Source: Thermoplasmata archaeon
Lineage (GTDB): Archaea; Thermoplasmatota; E2; UBA202; DSCA01
DNA: 23,697 nucleotides
Assembly (NCBI GenBank): GCA_008297795.1
Contig: VBQP01000004.1
Coordinates: 1-23,697, forward strand
Reading direction: 5' to 3'
Positions 14,365-22,481 of this stretch are shown here, piece after piece. Numbering within the stretch: the stretch's first letter is position 1; the number at the start of each line of letters is the position of its first letter. A model generated the notes under the pieces. The model was not told the DNA's origin. It searched no databases and was given only the letters and a program-made list of their open reading frames with translations. Position numbers and translations under genes: made by a program.

Positions 14365-15369
14365 GTGAATATTTACATTGCTGCAAAATACCCTTTCCTG
14401 AGAGATGCAAAGGAATTTGTGAGGAGGGAAGGGGTTAGCACAGAAGAGATACTTCATGACCCGCTCTACCAGAGGGCAAGGGACATGGGTATGCAGCGCG
14501 TGAACGATGCAATTGAAAGAGGCATTGTGGGAAATTATGTGACTGCTGATGAGACAGATGCCCTCATGACCATCTTTTCATATCCTGTTGCAAGGATGAT
14601 TGTTGCAAGCATAGGAAGTGATTTTTTGAGAGGGAGATATGCCCTCGCAGAGGCGAAAAGGGCGTATTCCAGCCTTACCGGGGAAGACGATGAATTTGTG
14701 CTGGGTGTGGCAAAGGAGTTTGGCATTAACGCCACAGATGGGCTGAAAATTTATTTTACAGATTATTTAAAAAATGCTCCTACGTGGAGCGATAAATGGA
14801 AACTTGTAAACATGCCGCTTAAGGGCGGATGGATCGGGCTCAAAAAAGTTGAGCTGGCAAGGCTTGTGCAGGAAAGCCTGAGAGAGAAAATTTACAACGA
14901 GCTTATTGACCTGCGTCCGCCCCCCAACATAAAAAAGGTTTTTGCAGAAGATGTTAACAGGATAAAGAACATGATGCAAAGAAAGGAAATGGAAAGGAAA
15001 GTTGAAATAGGGAAGGCAAGCATTTCCAAGTTTCCGCCCTGCATGCGCCAGTTGCTTGCCGCTGCGCAGTCGGGAGTGAATATCCCTCATGTGGGGAGAT
15101 TTGCTCTTGTGAGTTTTTTACATTCTGCAGGCATGGATACAGAGGAGATACTTCGCCTTTTCAGCAAATCGCCTGACTATAATGAGGAAAGGTCGCGCTA
15201 CCAGATCGAGCATATAACAGGAAAAATTTCGGGCACCGAGTACAAAGCACCCGGCTGCTCATCGATTAAAACATGGGGGTTGTGCCCCGTGGAAAAAATG
15301 GACGACATATGCAGGAAGGTGAGTCATCCTTTGACTTACTATCGCTATAAATGGAGGGGCAAAAAATGA
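14365..15369 (+). CDS. priL: DNA primase large subunit PriL
   Basis: The regulatory, iron-sulfur subunit of the archaeal heterodimeric primase, which makes primers at the replication fork. It has 334 residues, normal for the family. The N-terminal part begins YPFLRDAKEFV, and LKIYFTDYLKNAP lies mid-protein. The C-terminal domain holds the four 4Fe-4S cysteines Cys226 (FPPCMRQL), Cys298 (PGCSSI), Cys307 (GLCP) and Cys316 (DICRKV), followed by HPLTYYRYK. The start is GTG; an in-frame stop lies seven codons upstream. The gene overlaps priS by ATGA, so the two subunits are translationally coupled. Confidence 0.95.
   Translation: MNIYIAAKYPFLRDAKEFVRREGVSTEEILHDPLYQRARDMGMQRVNDAIERGIVGNYVTADETDALMTIFSYPVARMIVASIGSDFLRGRYALAEAKRAYSSLTGEDDEFVLGVAKEFGINATDGLKIYFTDYLKNAPTWSDKWKLVNMPLKGGWIGLKKVELARLVQESLREKIYNELIDLRPPPNIKKVFAEDVNRIKNMMQRKEMERKVEIGKASISKFPPCMRQLLAAAQSGVNIPHVGRFALVSFLHSAGMDTEEILRLFSKSPDYNEERSRYQIEHITGKISGTEYKAPGCSSIKTWGLCPVEKMDDICRKVSHPLTYYRYKWRGKK
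15353..15359 (+). promoter_or_regulatory. Shine-Dalgarno deciding the start of priS
   Basis: GGAGGGG, inside the end of priL, six bases before the ATG at 15366. It makes the ATG at 15351, which is itself part of this region, an unlikely start. Confidence 0.55.
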
Positions 15370-16523
15370 ATGATTTTCTGAGAAAGGCATTCCAGTCATA
15401 TTATCTTGAGTCCAGAATCTGTTTTCCGGAAAGATTTTCAAGGAGGGAGTTTGCATTCATATTCTGGGGGGGAAAGCAGATGGTGAGGCATGTGTCTTTC
15501 AAGAGGAGGGACGAACTCCTTGCTGTACTGAGAAGAAGGGTACCAATGCATGCATACTATTCCTCTGCATATTACGAAAAGCCGGATGCCCCAACAATGA
15601 TGGAAAAGAAATGGATGGGCGCAGATCTGATATTCGACCTTGATGCAGACCATCTCCCCGGGGCAGAAAAAATGAGTTATGAAGAAATGCTTTTTGAGGT
15701 GAAAAAGGAGTTGCAAAAACTTCTCTCCTTCTTAATGGACGATTTCGGGTTTGAGGAAAAAAACATGGGGGTGTATTTCAGCGGAGGGAGGGGCTACCAC
15801 TGCCATGTCAGACACAAGGAAGTCCTTCATCTCGGAAGCCAGGAGAGAAGAGAGATAGTTGATTACATAACAGGCAGGGGGCTTGATGCAAAAGACATAT
15901 TCAGAGAGAGAGTTGTGGAAACAAAAAGATATGGGGAACGGCTCGTCCCTGTAAAACGCCTTGAGATGCCCCAACCGGACGAGCCAGGCTGGAGAGGGAG
16001 GATAAGCAGAGCCATCATAGAAACAGTGAGGGAAGTAAAGGAAAGCAGCAATGGCATTGAAAAACTCATGAGTTACGGGATAAGCAGGAACAGGGCGGAA
16101 AAAATAATAGAAGGGCTTTCAGAGGAGAGGATGAAAAGGATTGAGGAGGGTATGCTCGACCAGTCGCCTGAAATAAGGCGGTTCTTTTTGAAAAGTGCTG
16201 TAGACGAAGTGGCAGTTTCCCTCTCCACAGGAAAACCCGATGAGCCCGTAACTGCAGATGTAAAGCGCCTGATACGCCTTCCTGGCTCACTCCACGGTAA
16301 GACAGGGCTCAGAGTGCAGGAAGTGAAAATAGATGAAATAAATGAATTCGATCCGCTTGAACATGCCGTTGTATTTGGAGAAGATGCTGTGAAAATAAAT
16401 CTAACAAAACCCTTCAAAATAAAAATGAAAGGCGAGAGTTTCAACCTTGACCCAGGAGAAGTAGAAGTGCCAGAATATCTGGCTGTTTTCCTAGTTGGGC
16501 GCAAAATAGCCGAGGTTAAGTAG
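15366..16523 (+). CDS. priS: DNA primase catalytic (small) subunit PriS
   Basis: The catalytic subunit of archaeal primase, polymerising RNA/DNA primers with PriL. From the ATG at 15366 it has 385 residues. Catalytic motif I is DLIFDLDADH (Asp91, Asp93), motif II is YFSGGRGYH (Ser139 to His145), and motif III is VTADVKRLIRLPGSLHGKTG (Asp298). The segment between motifs I and II contains no cysteine, so the zinc knuckle known in, for example, Pyrococcus PriS appears to be missing. The ATGA overlap with priL and an internal Shine-Dalgarno favour this start. It ends 14 bp from the convergent nuclease gene. Confidence 0.95.
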   Translation: MNDFLRKAFQSYYLESRICFPERFSRREFAFIFWGGKQMVRHVSFKRRDELLAVLRRRVPMHAYYSSAYYEKPDAPTMMEKKWMGADLIFDLDADHLPGAEKMSYEEMLFEVKKELQKLLSFLMDDFGFEEKNMGVYFSGGRGYHCHVRHKEVLHLGSQERREIVDYITGRGLDAKDIFRERVVETKRYGERLVPVKRLEMPQPDEPGWRGRISRAIIETVREVKESSNGIEKLMSYGISRNRAEKIIEGLSEERMKRIEEGMLDQSPEIRRFFLKSAVDEVAVSLSTGKPDEPVTADVKRLIRLPGSLHGKTGLRVQEVKIDEINEFDPLEHAVVFGEDAVKINLTKPFKIKMKGESFNLDPGEVEVPEYLAVFLVGRKIAEVK

Positions 16524-16537
16524 AATACAACATGAAG

Positions 16538-17017
16538 TTAAAACTTCTTCATTTCAGAGAATAATCTCTCTATACCTTGATTTTTTGAAATGACTATAAA
16601 ATTATCCAGAGGTATTCCAAAGTATTCTCCATAATTTTTATCCTTACCTATTTCCCGGACTTTTGAAACCGGAATCCAATACCACACAGTGAAATGGTTG
16701 GTGATATCTGAAAAAACATACCATATGTTCAGACGATATTTTTCCTGCAATTTGCAATATCTATTTGTTTCGTCAACATTTATTTGGAATTCGGCATATT
16801 TCTTTGCCGGACTTTTATACTCAACATCTGTTATTATAAAGCCTATATTTGGGAGAAGAATGATAAAATCAGGTCTTCTTGTCATTTCTTCTTTAAAAGC
16901 ATGAGAAAAAGTAAGTGCGTCTTGCTGTATATACCAGAATGGTATTTTATTATCGTTCAGCCACTCTCTAAATTTATCTTCGGCTAATCTTTCTTTTTCT
17001 TTGTTGCTTAACTTCAT
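16538..17017 (-). CDS. Small PD-(D/E)XK nuclease-like protein
   Basis: A 159-residue protein whose core fits a restriction-endonuclease fold: an N-terminal helix with KFREWLNDN, then RRPDFIILLP (Asp50) and ITDVEYKSPAKKY (Glu66-x-Lys68). These give the PD...ExK catalytic signature after about 14-16 residues. The following strand/helix with aromatic residues (YRLNIWYVFSD) also fits. Nuclease activity is an inference. The gene is visibly more AT-rich than the primase genes, which suggests later acquisition. It lies 26 bp after the C25-like surface-protein gene on the same strand and may be co-transcribed with it. No methyltransferase or other restriction partner is present. Confidence 0.65.
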   Translation of the reverse strand: MKLSNKEKERLAEDKFREWLNDNKIPFWYIQQDALTFSHAFKEEMTRRPDFIILLPNIGFIITDVEYKSPAKKYAEFQINVDETNRYCKLQEKYRLNIWYVFSDITNHFTVWYWIPVSKVREIGKDKNYGEYFGIPLDNFIVISKNQGIERLFSEMKKF

Positions 17018-17043
17018 TTTCCATTAGCAATACAAGTTCACAA

Positions 17044-20000
17044 TTACTTTTTAGCCTTTCCTTTCTTGAATTTTAGGCCGAAATATCCGCCGCCTGCAGC
17101 GAAAAGCACCACTATTAGCACTATAACATAAGTTGAATATTCGCCGCCCCTTGCCTCATGAGGATATTCAGTTGCGCCGAAAGGAGCATGCCCGCTAACC
17201 GTGCCTTTTGCCATGGAATCCGGCTCCTCCCAGCTGTATGCAGGAGACCACATGTGAAGATTCGGATCGCCGAAGTAGCACAGATTTTCTTTTATGTCCC
17301 ACCACCACTGCTTGGTGAGGTATCCTATGCCTGTTGTCAGAATGCTGTCAGTGTATGCCTCTCCAACGCTTTTTCCGAGTGCGAGGTCTCTCGCAAACAT
17401 TTCAGAGGCGAAAGCGCTGTACCATGATGTTTCCCACGGGTCAATAACCTGATAAACGCTTCCATGCCTTATCAACGTGAGATGAAGATATGTATTTGAT
17501 ATCAGGCAGGAGCCAGCGTTAAATCCTGCAGAATGGATATTTTTAAGGGCTTCATCAAGTTCATAGCCGGTATAATCCTTTGTCCTTAATCTTCCGAACA
17601 GGACAGTTATAACAACGCCATCATATCCGGTATTTTTTATTACAGGGATGTACTGGGCAAAAGGCAGGTCGCTCGCCCTTGCAGGAACAATATCAATTCC
17701 CAGCTTTTTGCTCTGGGAGAGGACATCAGGCTCCTCTGTGGAACCGTCGAGCCATCCTGGCAGATATATCTCATAACCCCTCCAGGGATTCGGTTCAACA
17801 GTGGGCAGACTTACATTCACCCCTGCAAATCCTGGTGCGCCATAGGGATTCCAGAATGCAATGCTTCCAGAATTGTGATGCCATCCATGGGTTGTTTCAA
17901 ACCATGCAATGACTCCTTTATTAAGGTCCTCAACTGTCGCAGAGAAATTTGTGGAAAATGCCATATCATAACCTGATTTGTCTAGATAAAACGGGATTAC
18001 TTCAGGCTCTGTCAGATCGGGCCAGTAGGAACCGTATTTGCCGTATTTTTCAAGTACGTTGCTGTCTATCGGGTTTGTTGACGGCTGGTCGAATGGAGTG
18101 ATGCCATTGGCAGTTGTGTAATTGAATCCCCAGTACTTGCTTGCCCTCTCATTGAATCTGTAACAGTAAGTAATGTAAGAGCACAATATCGGATACTTTA
18201 TCTGCTCTTCCTGACTTGGCTTCAGTATTTCAAGCATGCCGCTCGCTTTTCTGATACTCTTGCTCCCATTTATGAGAGCCACACCCTTATCGCTCAGGGC
18301 AGGATTTGCAAATATCACAGCGGGGTAAAATACGCCTCTCGATATCCAGTAGGATGTATCAACGGGAGTGCCTATTATTCTGCCCGTATTGGCAGCACCC
18401 ACAAAAGACCTGTCCCATGGTATGCCTATATCAAATTGTCCCGCCACTGTAACTATGTTTTCCCTCTGCCCCGGCTTATCCAAGCCGAGCTGACCGAGAA
18501 AATCGTAAACTTCCTTGCTCGTGAGATACATTGCCGCCACGTTTGGCTCGTCATCTCTTATTGCATGCTCCTTCCACCAGTTGGTATGCCAGGTAACAGC
18601 CCTCGAAATCGGTGCGTCCATTTCAACAGCAATGAGGGGCGCCCCATGGTGTGCTGCAAGATATGCTGCAGGACCTATATACAGGGCACCTTTCTTCTCG
18701 CCTTCCGGCTTCAATTTTTCGATAAGCCAGTAACTCCACGGGTCTATTGTTGAGAATACTATATCATTTGAATCTGTCATTCTGTCGATTTCTTTATACA
18801 TGGAGGGGAGGGTGGAATACGTCCTCTTTATGCTGCAAACCCCCTCCAGTTCGTCCCTCATATTAATCGAGGAGTGATTTCCTATGTCCACAAGGTAAAT
18901 ATTGTCTATTCCGAGTTTATCCACTATTTTCTCTATCTCGGGATTTAGTTTGTCAGGAGATGTGTATAGAAGTGGCGCATTAATTATGGATGCAATGACT
19001 GAGCCTTCAGCGGCATTCATTATATAATCTGCATCGTCCTCTTTCATGCCAACTCCCCAGGAATACTTAAGAGTGTAATCAACTGGCTTGTCAATATTAC
19101 TCAACTGGACGATAACAGCCTTGTAATTCCCTTCTCCAAGTTGGTCAACATGAAGGACTTGCTGCTTTGTGACATTTGTTGAAATTGCCTCCCCAACGGG
19201 AACATTATTTTCATCAACTATTATCAAGCCGAGTTTTCCATCCCCATTCCAGCTTAAAGTGAAATCTGCATTTCTGCACATGAACGGAGGTATATCCGGG
19301 ATGCTCACCTCACTTCCGGGGTACAGAGATATGTCAATGTAATATGTCACCCTGCCCATCAGTATGTCTTTCATTCTGTCAAGTATGGTGTCATGTCTAT
19401 CCCCTATCAACCCCTTTGTGGGTATGTCAACAACAGCTGTCTTCCAGTTTCCAGGGGCATAAATATAACTCCCGCAGTCCTCATGGGGACCTATCATAAT
19501 ATTCCAGTTTTGCGAAGATGCTACCTGCATCAAACCTCCCTCATAATCGCAGTAAAGATGAAGGTCAGGATCAGCAGAAGGAATTGTAAGCCCACCCTGA
19601 AGCAGCCCCAAGGTTGCAACAAATGACAACGTGGGGAGCCAGCTCACCGAGGGCCATGTCAGGTTTGCCTTTATGTATTTGTACTCGTCGCCAACATAAA
19701 AATCATTATACTGTGGGGCTATTGAATCCTGCTTTATGGCGCTCTGCCGTATCTCTTTTATTGCTTTTGGTGACAATGTGCCCTTTACTGTGCCAGATGT
19801 TTTGTTGCCCTTCTCACCCATCTCGCCAAGTACTGCAACAACTGCACTGTCAGCATATGACCAGTCACTGAGGGCAATGCGATTTGCTATTTCAACAGGG
19901 TCATCCGAGTTTATACGGGTGTAGTTGCTTGCGCTCCAGGGCCTTTCGTTTCCCAGATTTATAGCCTCAATCTTCCCGAGTTTCTTCGTATACGTTATCC

Positions 20001-20364
20001 AGTCCTCCATGAAGTAGTCAAGCCCCTGCCTTCCGTTCAGGGAAAGTTCTTCTTTACTGAATTCCTTTGACGGCTCATAAAAAAGCAGAGGGTTTGAATA
20101 AATCTTATCTGTATTTTCATCATAAAAAACACTTGAGGGCACTGCAGCCATGTAGGCAAAGTCGTCCACATAACTGTTCTCATCAAACTTCACAAGCGTG
20201 ACTTTATTCAACGGCACGACTTTTTTCCAAGAAACGCCATCAAAACCTGACGGCAACTCCCTCACATCCTGCCCATATGAAAGAGAGAGTAACGGCGTCA
20301 GAACCATCATTGCCACGACAAAAACCGACATTGACCATGTATACTTTCCCTGGAGTTTCATCAT
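17044..20364 (-). CDS. Large secreted, membrane-anchored C25-peptidase-like protein
   Basis: A 1106-residue protein with an N-terminal signal sequence (residues 1-31, hydrophobic VFVVAMMVLTPLLSL) and a C-terminal transmembrane helix (about 1075-1098, VIVLIVVLFAAGGGYFG) with a lysine-rich end, so the bulk is extracellular. The last 300 residues resemble the caspase/gingipain (C25) fold: WFETTHGWHH (possible His, about 825), AGSCLIS (possible Cys, about 953), then LGKSVGEAYTDSI and LCYFGDPNLHMW, the last two being typical C25 tail motifs. Peptidase activity is plausible but not proven; the domain is divergent. The N-terminal half is unrecognised. A TATA box sits about 30 bp upstream of the start. 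The tandem ATGs make codon 2 an alternative start. Confidence 0.7.
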   Translation of the reverse strand: MMKLQGKYTWSMSVFVVAMMVLTPLLSLSYGQDVRELPSGFDGVSWKKVVPLNKVTLVKFDENSYVDDFAYMAAVPSSVFYDENTDKIYSNPLLFYEPSKEFSKEELSLNGRQGLDYFMEDWITYTKKLGKIEAINLGNERPWSASNYTRINSDDPVEIANRIALSDWSYADSAVVAVLGEMGEKGNKTSGTVKGTLSPKAIKEIRQSAIKQDSIAPQYNDFYVGDEYKYIKANLTWPSVSWLPTLSFVATLGLLQGGLTIPSADPDLHLYCDYEGGLMQVASSQNWNIMIGPHEDCGSYIYAPGNWKTAVVDIPTKGLIGDRHDTILDRMKDILMGRVTYYIDISLYPGSEVSIPDIPPFMCRNADFTLSWNGDGKLGLIIVDENNVPVGEAISTNVTKQQVLHVDQLGEGNYKAVIVQLSNIDKPVDYTLKYSWGVGMKEDDADYIMNAAEGSVIASIINAPLLYTSPDKLNPEIEKIVDKLGIDNIYLVDIGNHSSINMRDELEGVCSIKRTYSTLPSMYKEIDRMTDSNDIVFSTIDPWSYWLIEKLKPEGEKKGALYIGPAAYLAAHHGAPLIAVEMDAPISRAVTWHTNWWKEHAIRDDEPNVAAMYLTSKEVYDFLGQLGLDKPGQRENIVTVAGQFDIGIPWDRSFVGAANTGRIIGTPVDTSYWISRGVFYPAVIFANPALSDKGVALINGSKSIRKASGMLEILKPSQEEQIKYPILCSYITYCYRFNERASKYWGFNYTTANGITPFDQPSTNPIDSNVLEKYGKYGSYWPDLTEPEVIPFYLDKSGYDMAFSTNFSATVEDLNKGVIAWFETTHGWHHNSGSIAFWNPYGAPGFAGVNVSLPTVEPNPWRGYEIYLPGWLDGSTEEPDVLSQSKKLGIDIVPARASDLPFAQYIPVIKNTGYDGVVITVLFGRLRTKDYTGYELDEALKNIHSAGFNAGSCLISNTYLHLTLIRHGSVYQVIDPWETSWYSAFASEMFARDLALGKSVGEAYTDSILTTGIGYLTKQWWWDIKENLCYFGDPNLHMWSPAYSWEEPDSMAKGTVSGHAPFGATEYPHEARGGEYSTYVIVLIVVLFAAGGGYFGLKFKKGKAKK

Positions 20365-20390
20365 TTCACACTATCCAATATATTACATAA

Positions 20391-20400
20391 TATATATAAG
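20391..20400 (-). promoter_or_regulatory. TATA box of the C25-like surface-protein gene
   Basis: CTTATATATA on the minus strand, centred about 31 bp before the ATG at 20364, in the 100-bp region divergent from the GINS gene. Confidence 0.5.
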
Positions 20401-20431
20401 CATAATGCTTCAGTGTGAATGCCCAATCATC

Positions 20432-20442
20432 AAAAATAAATA
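20432..20442 (+). promoter_or_regulatory. TATA-like box of the GINS gene
   Basis: AAAAATAAATA centred about 27 bp before the ATG at 20465. This position supports the shorter start and a leaderless message. Confidence 0.4.
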
Positions 20443-20464
20443 CCATGCCGCTAATTTGCGTTTG

Positions 20465-21127
20465 ATGACAAACTTCAGTTATTCGAAACTTCGCAGCCTC
20501 GAAAATATGGAACGCCAATCTCCCGAACTCACAAACATAGGAAATGATTTCTACAAGGAGGTATCAAATTACATAAAAGATCTTGAAAAAAGGTTTGAGG
20601 AGGAAAGCGCTAAAAATCCCCACTCAAAAAAAATAACTCTCATATCAGACGAACTGCGCAACACAAAAAGGATATGGAAGAGCATATTTGAGCGAAGGGA
20701 GAAAAAAATCCTGCAGGCTGCACTCTCAGTTGCAAGAGGAAGTGACCACATACCAAAATTCATGACGGCGCAGGAGAAAATATTCTATGAGAATCTGCTC
20801 AACGTTCTTCGGGAAAACAGAAGTGTAATTTTGGGAGGAAAGGCGGATGAGAAAGAAAATAGAGAAGAGAGCAGCAGAGAGAGAACAGCAAAACAGACCC
20901 CTGCCCATACCCTAAAAAATCCTCAAAGCAATAAAGATAATGAAAATAGCGATGCTGCTGCAGACAAAAATGTTGTAATAAGGGTTCTCAAGGATGTTCC
21001 TCCATTTGTTGGAAGCGATATGAAAAATTACTCGCTCAAGAAGGAGGATGTGCTGACAATTCCTAAAGACAGCGCTGAAATTTTGATAAAAAGAAAGGCG
21101 GCTGAAGAAATAAAAACAGGGATTTGA
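20465..21127 (+). CDS. Archaeal GINS subunit (Gins51/Sld5-Psf1 type)
   Basis: A component of the GINS complex, which links MCM helicase to the replisome. It has 220 residues from the ATG at 20465. The N-terminal helical A domain (about 1-120) has FYKEVSNYIKDLEKRFEEE and ISDELRNTKRIWKSIFERREKKILQAALS. A charged Lys/Glu/Asn linker follows (about 125-165). The C-terminal B domain reads VIRVLKDVPPFVGSDMKNYSL then DVLTIPKDSAEILIKRKAAEEI, the hallmark of the A-B ordered archaeal Gins51. The open frame extends upstream across the promoter region, but that part is not protein-like and would overlap the divergent gene. The stop is 18 bp from the restored end of ahcY. Confidence 0.85.
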   Translation: MTNFSYSKLRSLENMERQSPELTNIGNDFYKEVSNYIKDLEKRFEEESAKNPHSKKITLISDELRNTKRIWKSIFERREKKILQAALSVARGSDHIPKFMTAQEKIFYENLLNVLRENRSVILGGKADEKENREESSRERTAKQTPAHTLKNPQSNKDNENSDAAADKNVVIRVLKDVPPFVGSDMKNYSLKKEDVLTIPKDSAEILIKRKAAEEIKTGI

Positions 21128-21145
21128 GAATACGAATTGCCTTTC

Positions 21146-21235
21146 TCAAGTCCCTTCTTTCCAGTCGTTCATGTATTTCTTCTGTTCCTCTGTCAGGGTG
21201 TCTATTTCAACGCCCATGGCAGAAAGTTTCCTTCT
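21146..21235 (-). other. Out-of-frame C-terminal tail of ahcY
   Basis: Read in the neighbouring frame, this stretch gives KLSAMGVEIDTLTEEQ and ends in NDWKEGT plus a stop. It is the expected C-terminal tail of an archaeal S-adenosylhomocysteine hydrolase (29 residues). It is separated from the main ahcY frame by one missing base or two extra bases at about 21236-21240. Confidence 0.8.
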
Positions 21236-22419
21236 TGCGCAACCTCCCTGTCAATTTTCTCGGGAACTGAATAAACTTTGTTCTCCAGATTTTTTCCTTC
21301 CCTCAGTATCCATCCTGCCACAAGCGCCTGATTTGCAAACGACATGTCCATGACCTCGCTCGGGTGCCCCTCTGCCGCCGCCAGATTCACGAGCCTGCCC
21401 TCGGCAAGAACATATATTTTTCTGCCGTCTTTCATCCAGTATTCCATGACATTTTCCCTCACTTTCTCCGCCCTTGTCGCAACTTCCTCTATGTATGGAA
21501 CGTTTATTTCATTATCAAAGTGGCCTGAATTTGCGATTATTGCCCCGTCCTTCACGGCATCTATGGCGTTTCTGTCAATAACATGCTTGTTCCCGGTCAC
21601 TGTAACAAATATGTCACCCACCTTTGCAGCCTCTTCCATGGGCATTACACGGAATCCGTCCATGACCGCCTCCAGCGCCTTTATCTCATCAACCTCGCAT
21701 ACAATCACATTGGCTCCCATGCCTCTTGCGCGCATAGCCAGCCCCCGCCCGCACCACCCGTAGCCTGCAACAACGAAAGTTTTTCCTGCAATAAGCACTG
21801 AGGTGGCACGCAGAATGCCGTCTATGGTCGACTGCCCTGTGCCGTAACGGTTGTCAAAAAAATGTTTTGTCATTGCATCGTTTACCGCCACGACAGGATA
21901 CTCCAGTTTGCCCTGTGAAGCCATTGCCCGCTGACGGTGAACGCCCGTGGTCGTTTCCTCTGTCCCTGCTATAACATTCTCCAATAACTCCCGTCTTGTT
22001 GTATGAAGTGTTGTCACCAGATCGCCCCCATCATCCATTGTTATTGAAGGCTTATAATCGGCAACGCGGTTCACGCACCAGTAATAATCATCATGATTCT
22101 CCCTCCAGGCATAGACATGTATGCCATCCTCAGCCAGGGCGGCGGCAACAGCATCATTTGTGGAAAGCGGGTTCGAGCCTGCGAGAGCCACCTCCGCCCC
22201 TCCCGCCTTCAGTGTTTTTACAAGAACTGCCGTCTCCTTCGTAACATGGAGGCAACATGATATTGCCACGCCTTCAAGCGGTTTTTCTTTCTCAAAATCC
22301 TTTCGTATATCCATCAAAACAGGCATGTGCTCCTCAGCCCATCTTATGAGTTTATGCCCCTCGCCTGCAAGAGACATATCCTTGACCCTATAATTTTCAT
22401 ATCCGGCGTCATCTTCCAT
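21202..22419 (-). CDS. ahcY: S-adenosylhomocysteine hydrolase, C-terminus frameshifted
   Basis: An NAD-dependent cytosolic enzyme that splits S-adenosylhomocysteine into adenosine and homocysteine, relieving methyltransferase product inhibition. It has 405 residues as read. Clear blocks are GSNPLSTNDAVAAAL, DDGGDLVTTLH, EETTTGVHR, NRYGTGQSTIDGILRAT, the NAD-binding GYGWCGRG and the C-terminal LAEGRLVNLAAAEGHPSEVMD. After KIDREVA the frame changes to QEGNFLPWALK and stops, while the family tail continues in another frame to 21146. Either the assembly has an indel, or this copy makes a protein lacking its last about 29 residues. A TATA-like box lies 26 bp before the ATG. Confidence 0.93.
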   Translation of the reverse strand: MEDDAGYENYRVKDMSLAGEGHKLIRWAEEHMPVLMDIRKDFEKEKPLEGVAISCCLHVTKETAVLVKTLKAGGAEVALAGSNPLSTNDAVAAALAEDGIHVYAWRENHDDYYWCVNRVADYKPSITMDDGGDLVTTLHTTRRELLENVIAGTEETTTGVHRQRAMASQGKLEYPVVAVNDAMTKHFFDNRYGTGQSTIDGILRATSVLIAGKTFVVAGYGWCGRGLAMRARGMGANVIVCEVDEIKALEAVMDGFRVMPMEEAAKVGDIFVTVTGNKHVIDRNAIDAVKDGAIIANSGHFDNEINVPYIEEVATRAEKVRENVMEYWMKDGRKIYVLAEGRLVNLAAAEGHPSEVMDMSFANQALVAGWILREGKNLENKVYSVPEKIDREVAQEGNFLPWALK

Positions 22420-22440
22420 AGATGCAGAATGGCGCTTTCT

Positions 22441-22450
22441 TTATTAATTT
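22441..22450 (-). promoter_or_regulatory. TATA-like box of ahcY
   Basis: AAATTAATAA on the minus strand, centred about 26 bp before the ATG at 22419. It shows ahcY has its own promoter, separate from the UPF0200 gene upstream. Confidence 0.45.
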
Positions 22451-22481
22451 TGCCTGTAAATTTGTCTGTTGTGTATGCTTA

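Noticed and set aside
14218..14457. A 79-codon minus-strand frame in the gap before priL
   Set aside because: Half of it is antisense to priL, and there is no recognisable domain or ribosome site. The gap more likely holds the promoters of the two divergent genes.
20198..20464. Upstream extension of the GINS reading frame
   Set aside because: It would run through the divergent gene's coding start and both promoters. The text is not protein-like, and the ATG at 20465 has a correctly spaced TATA-like box.
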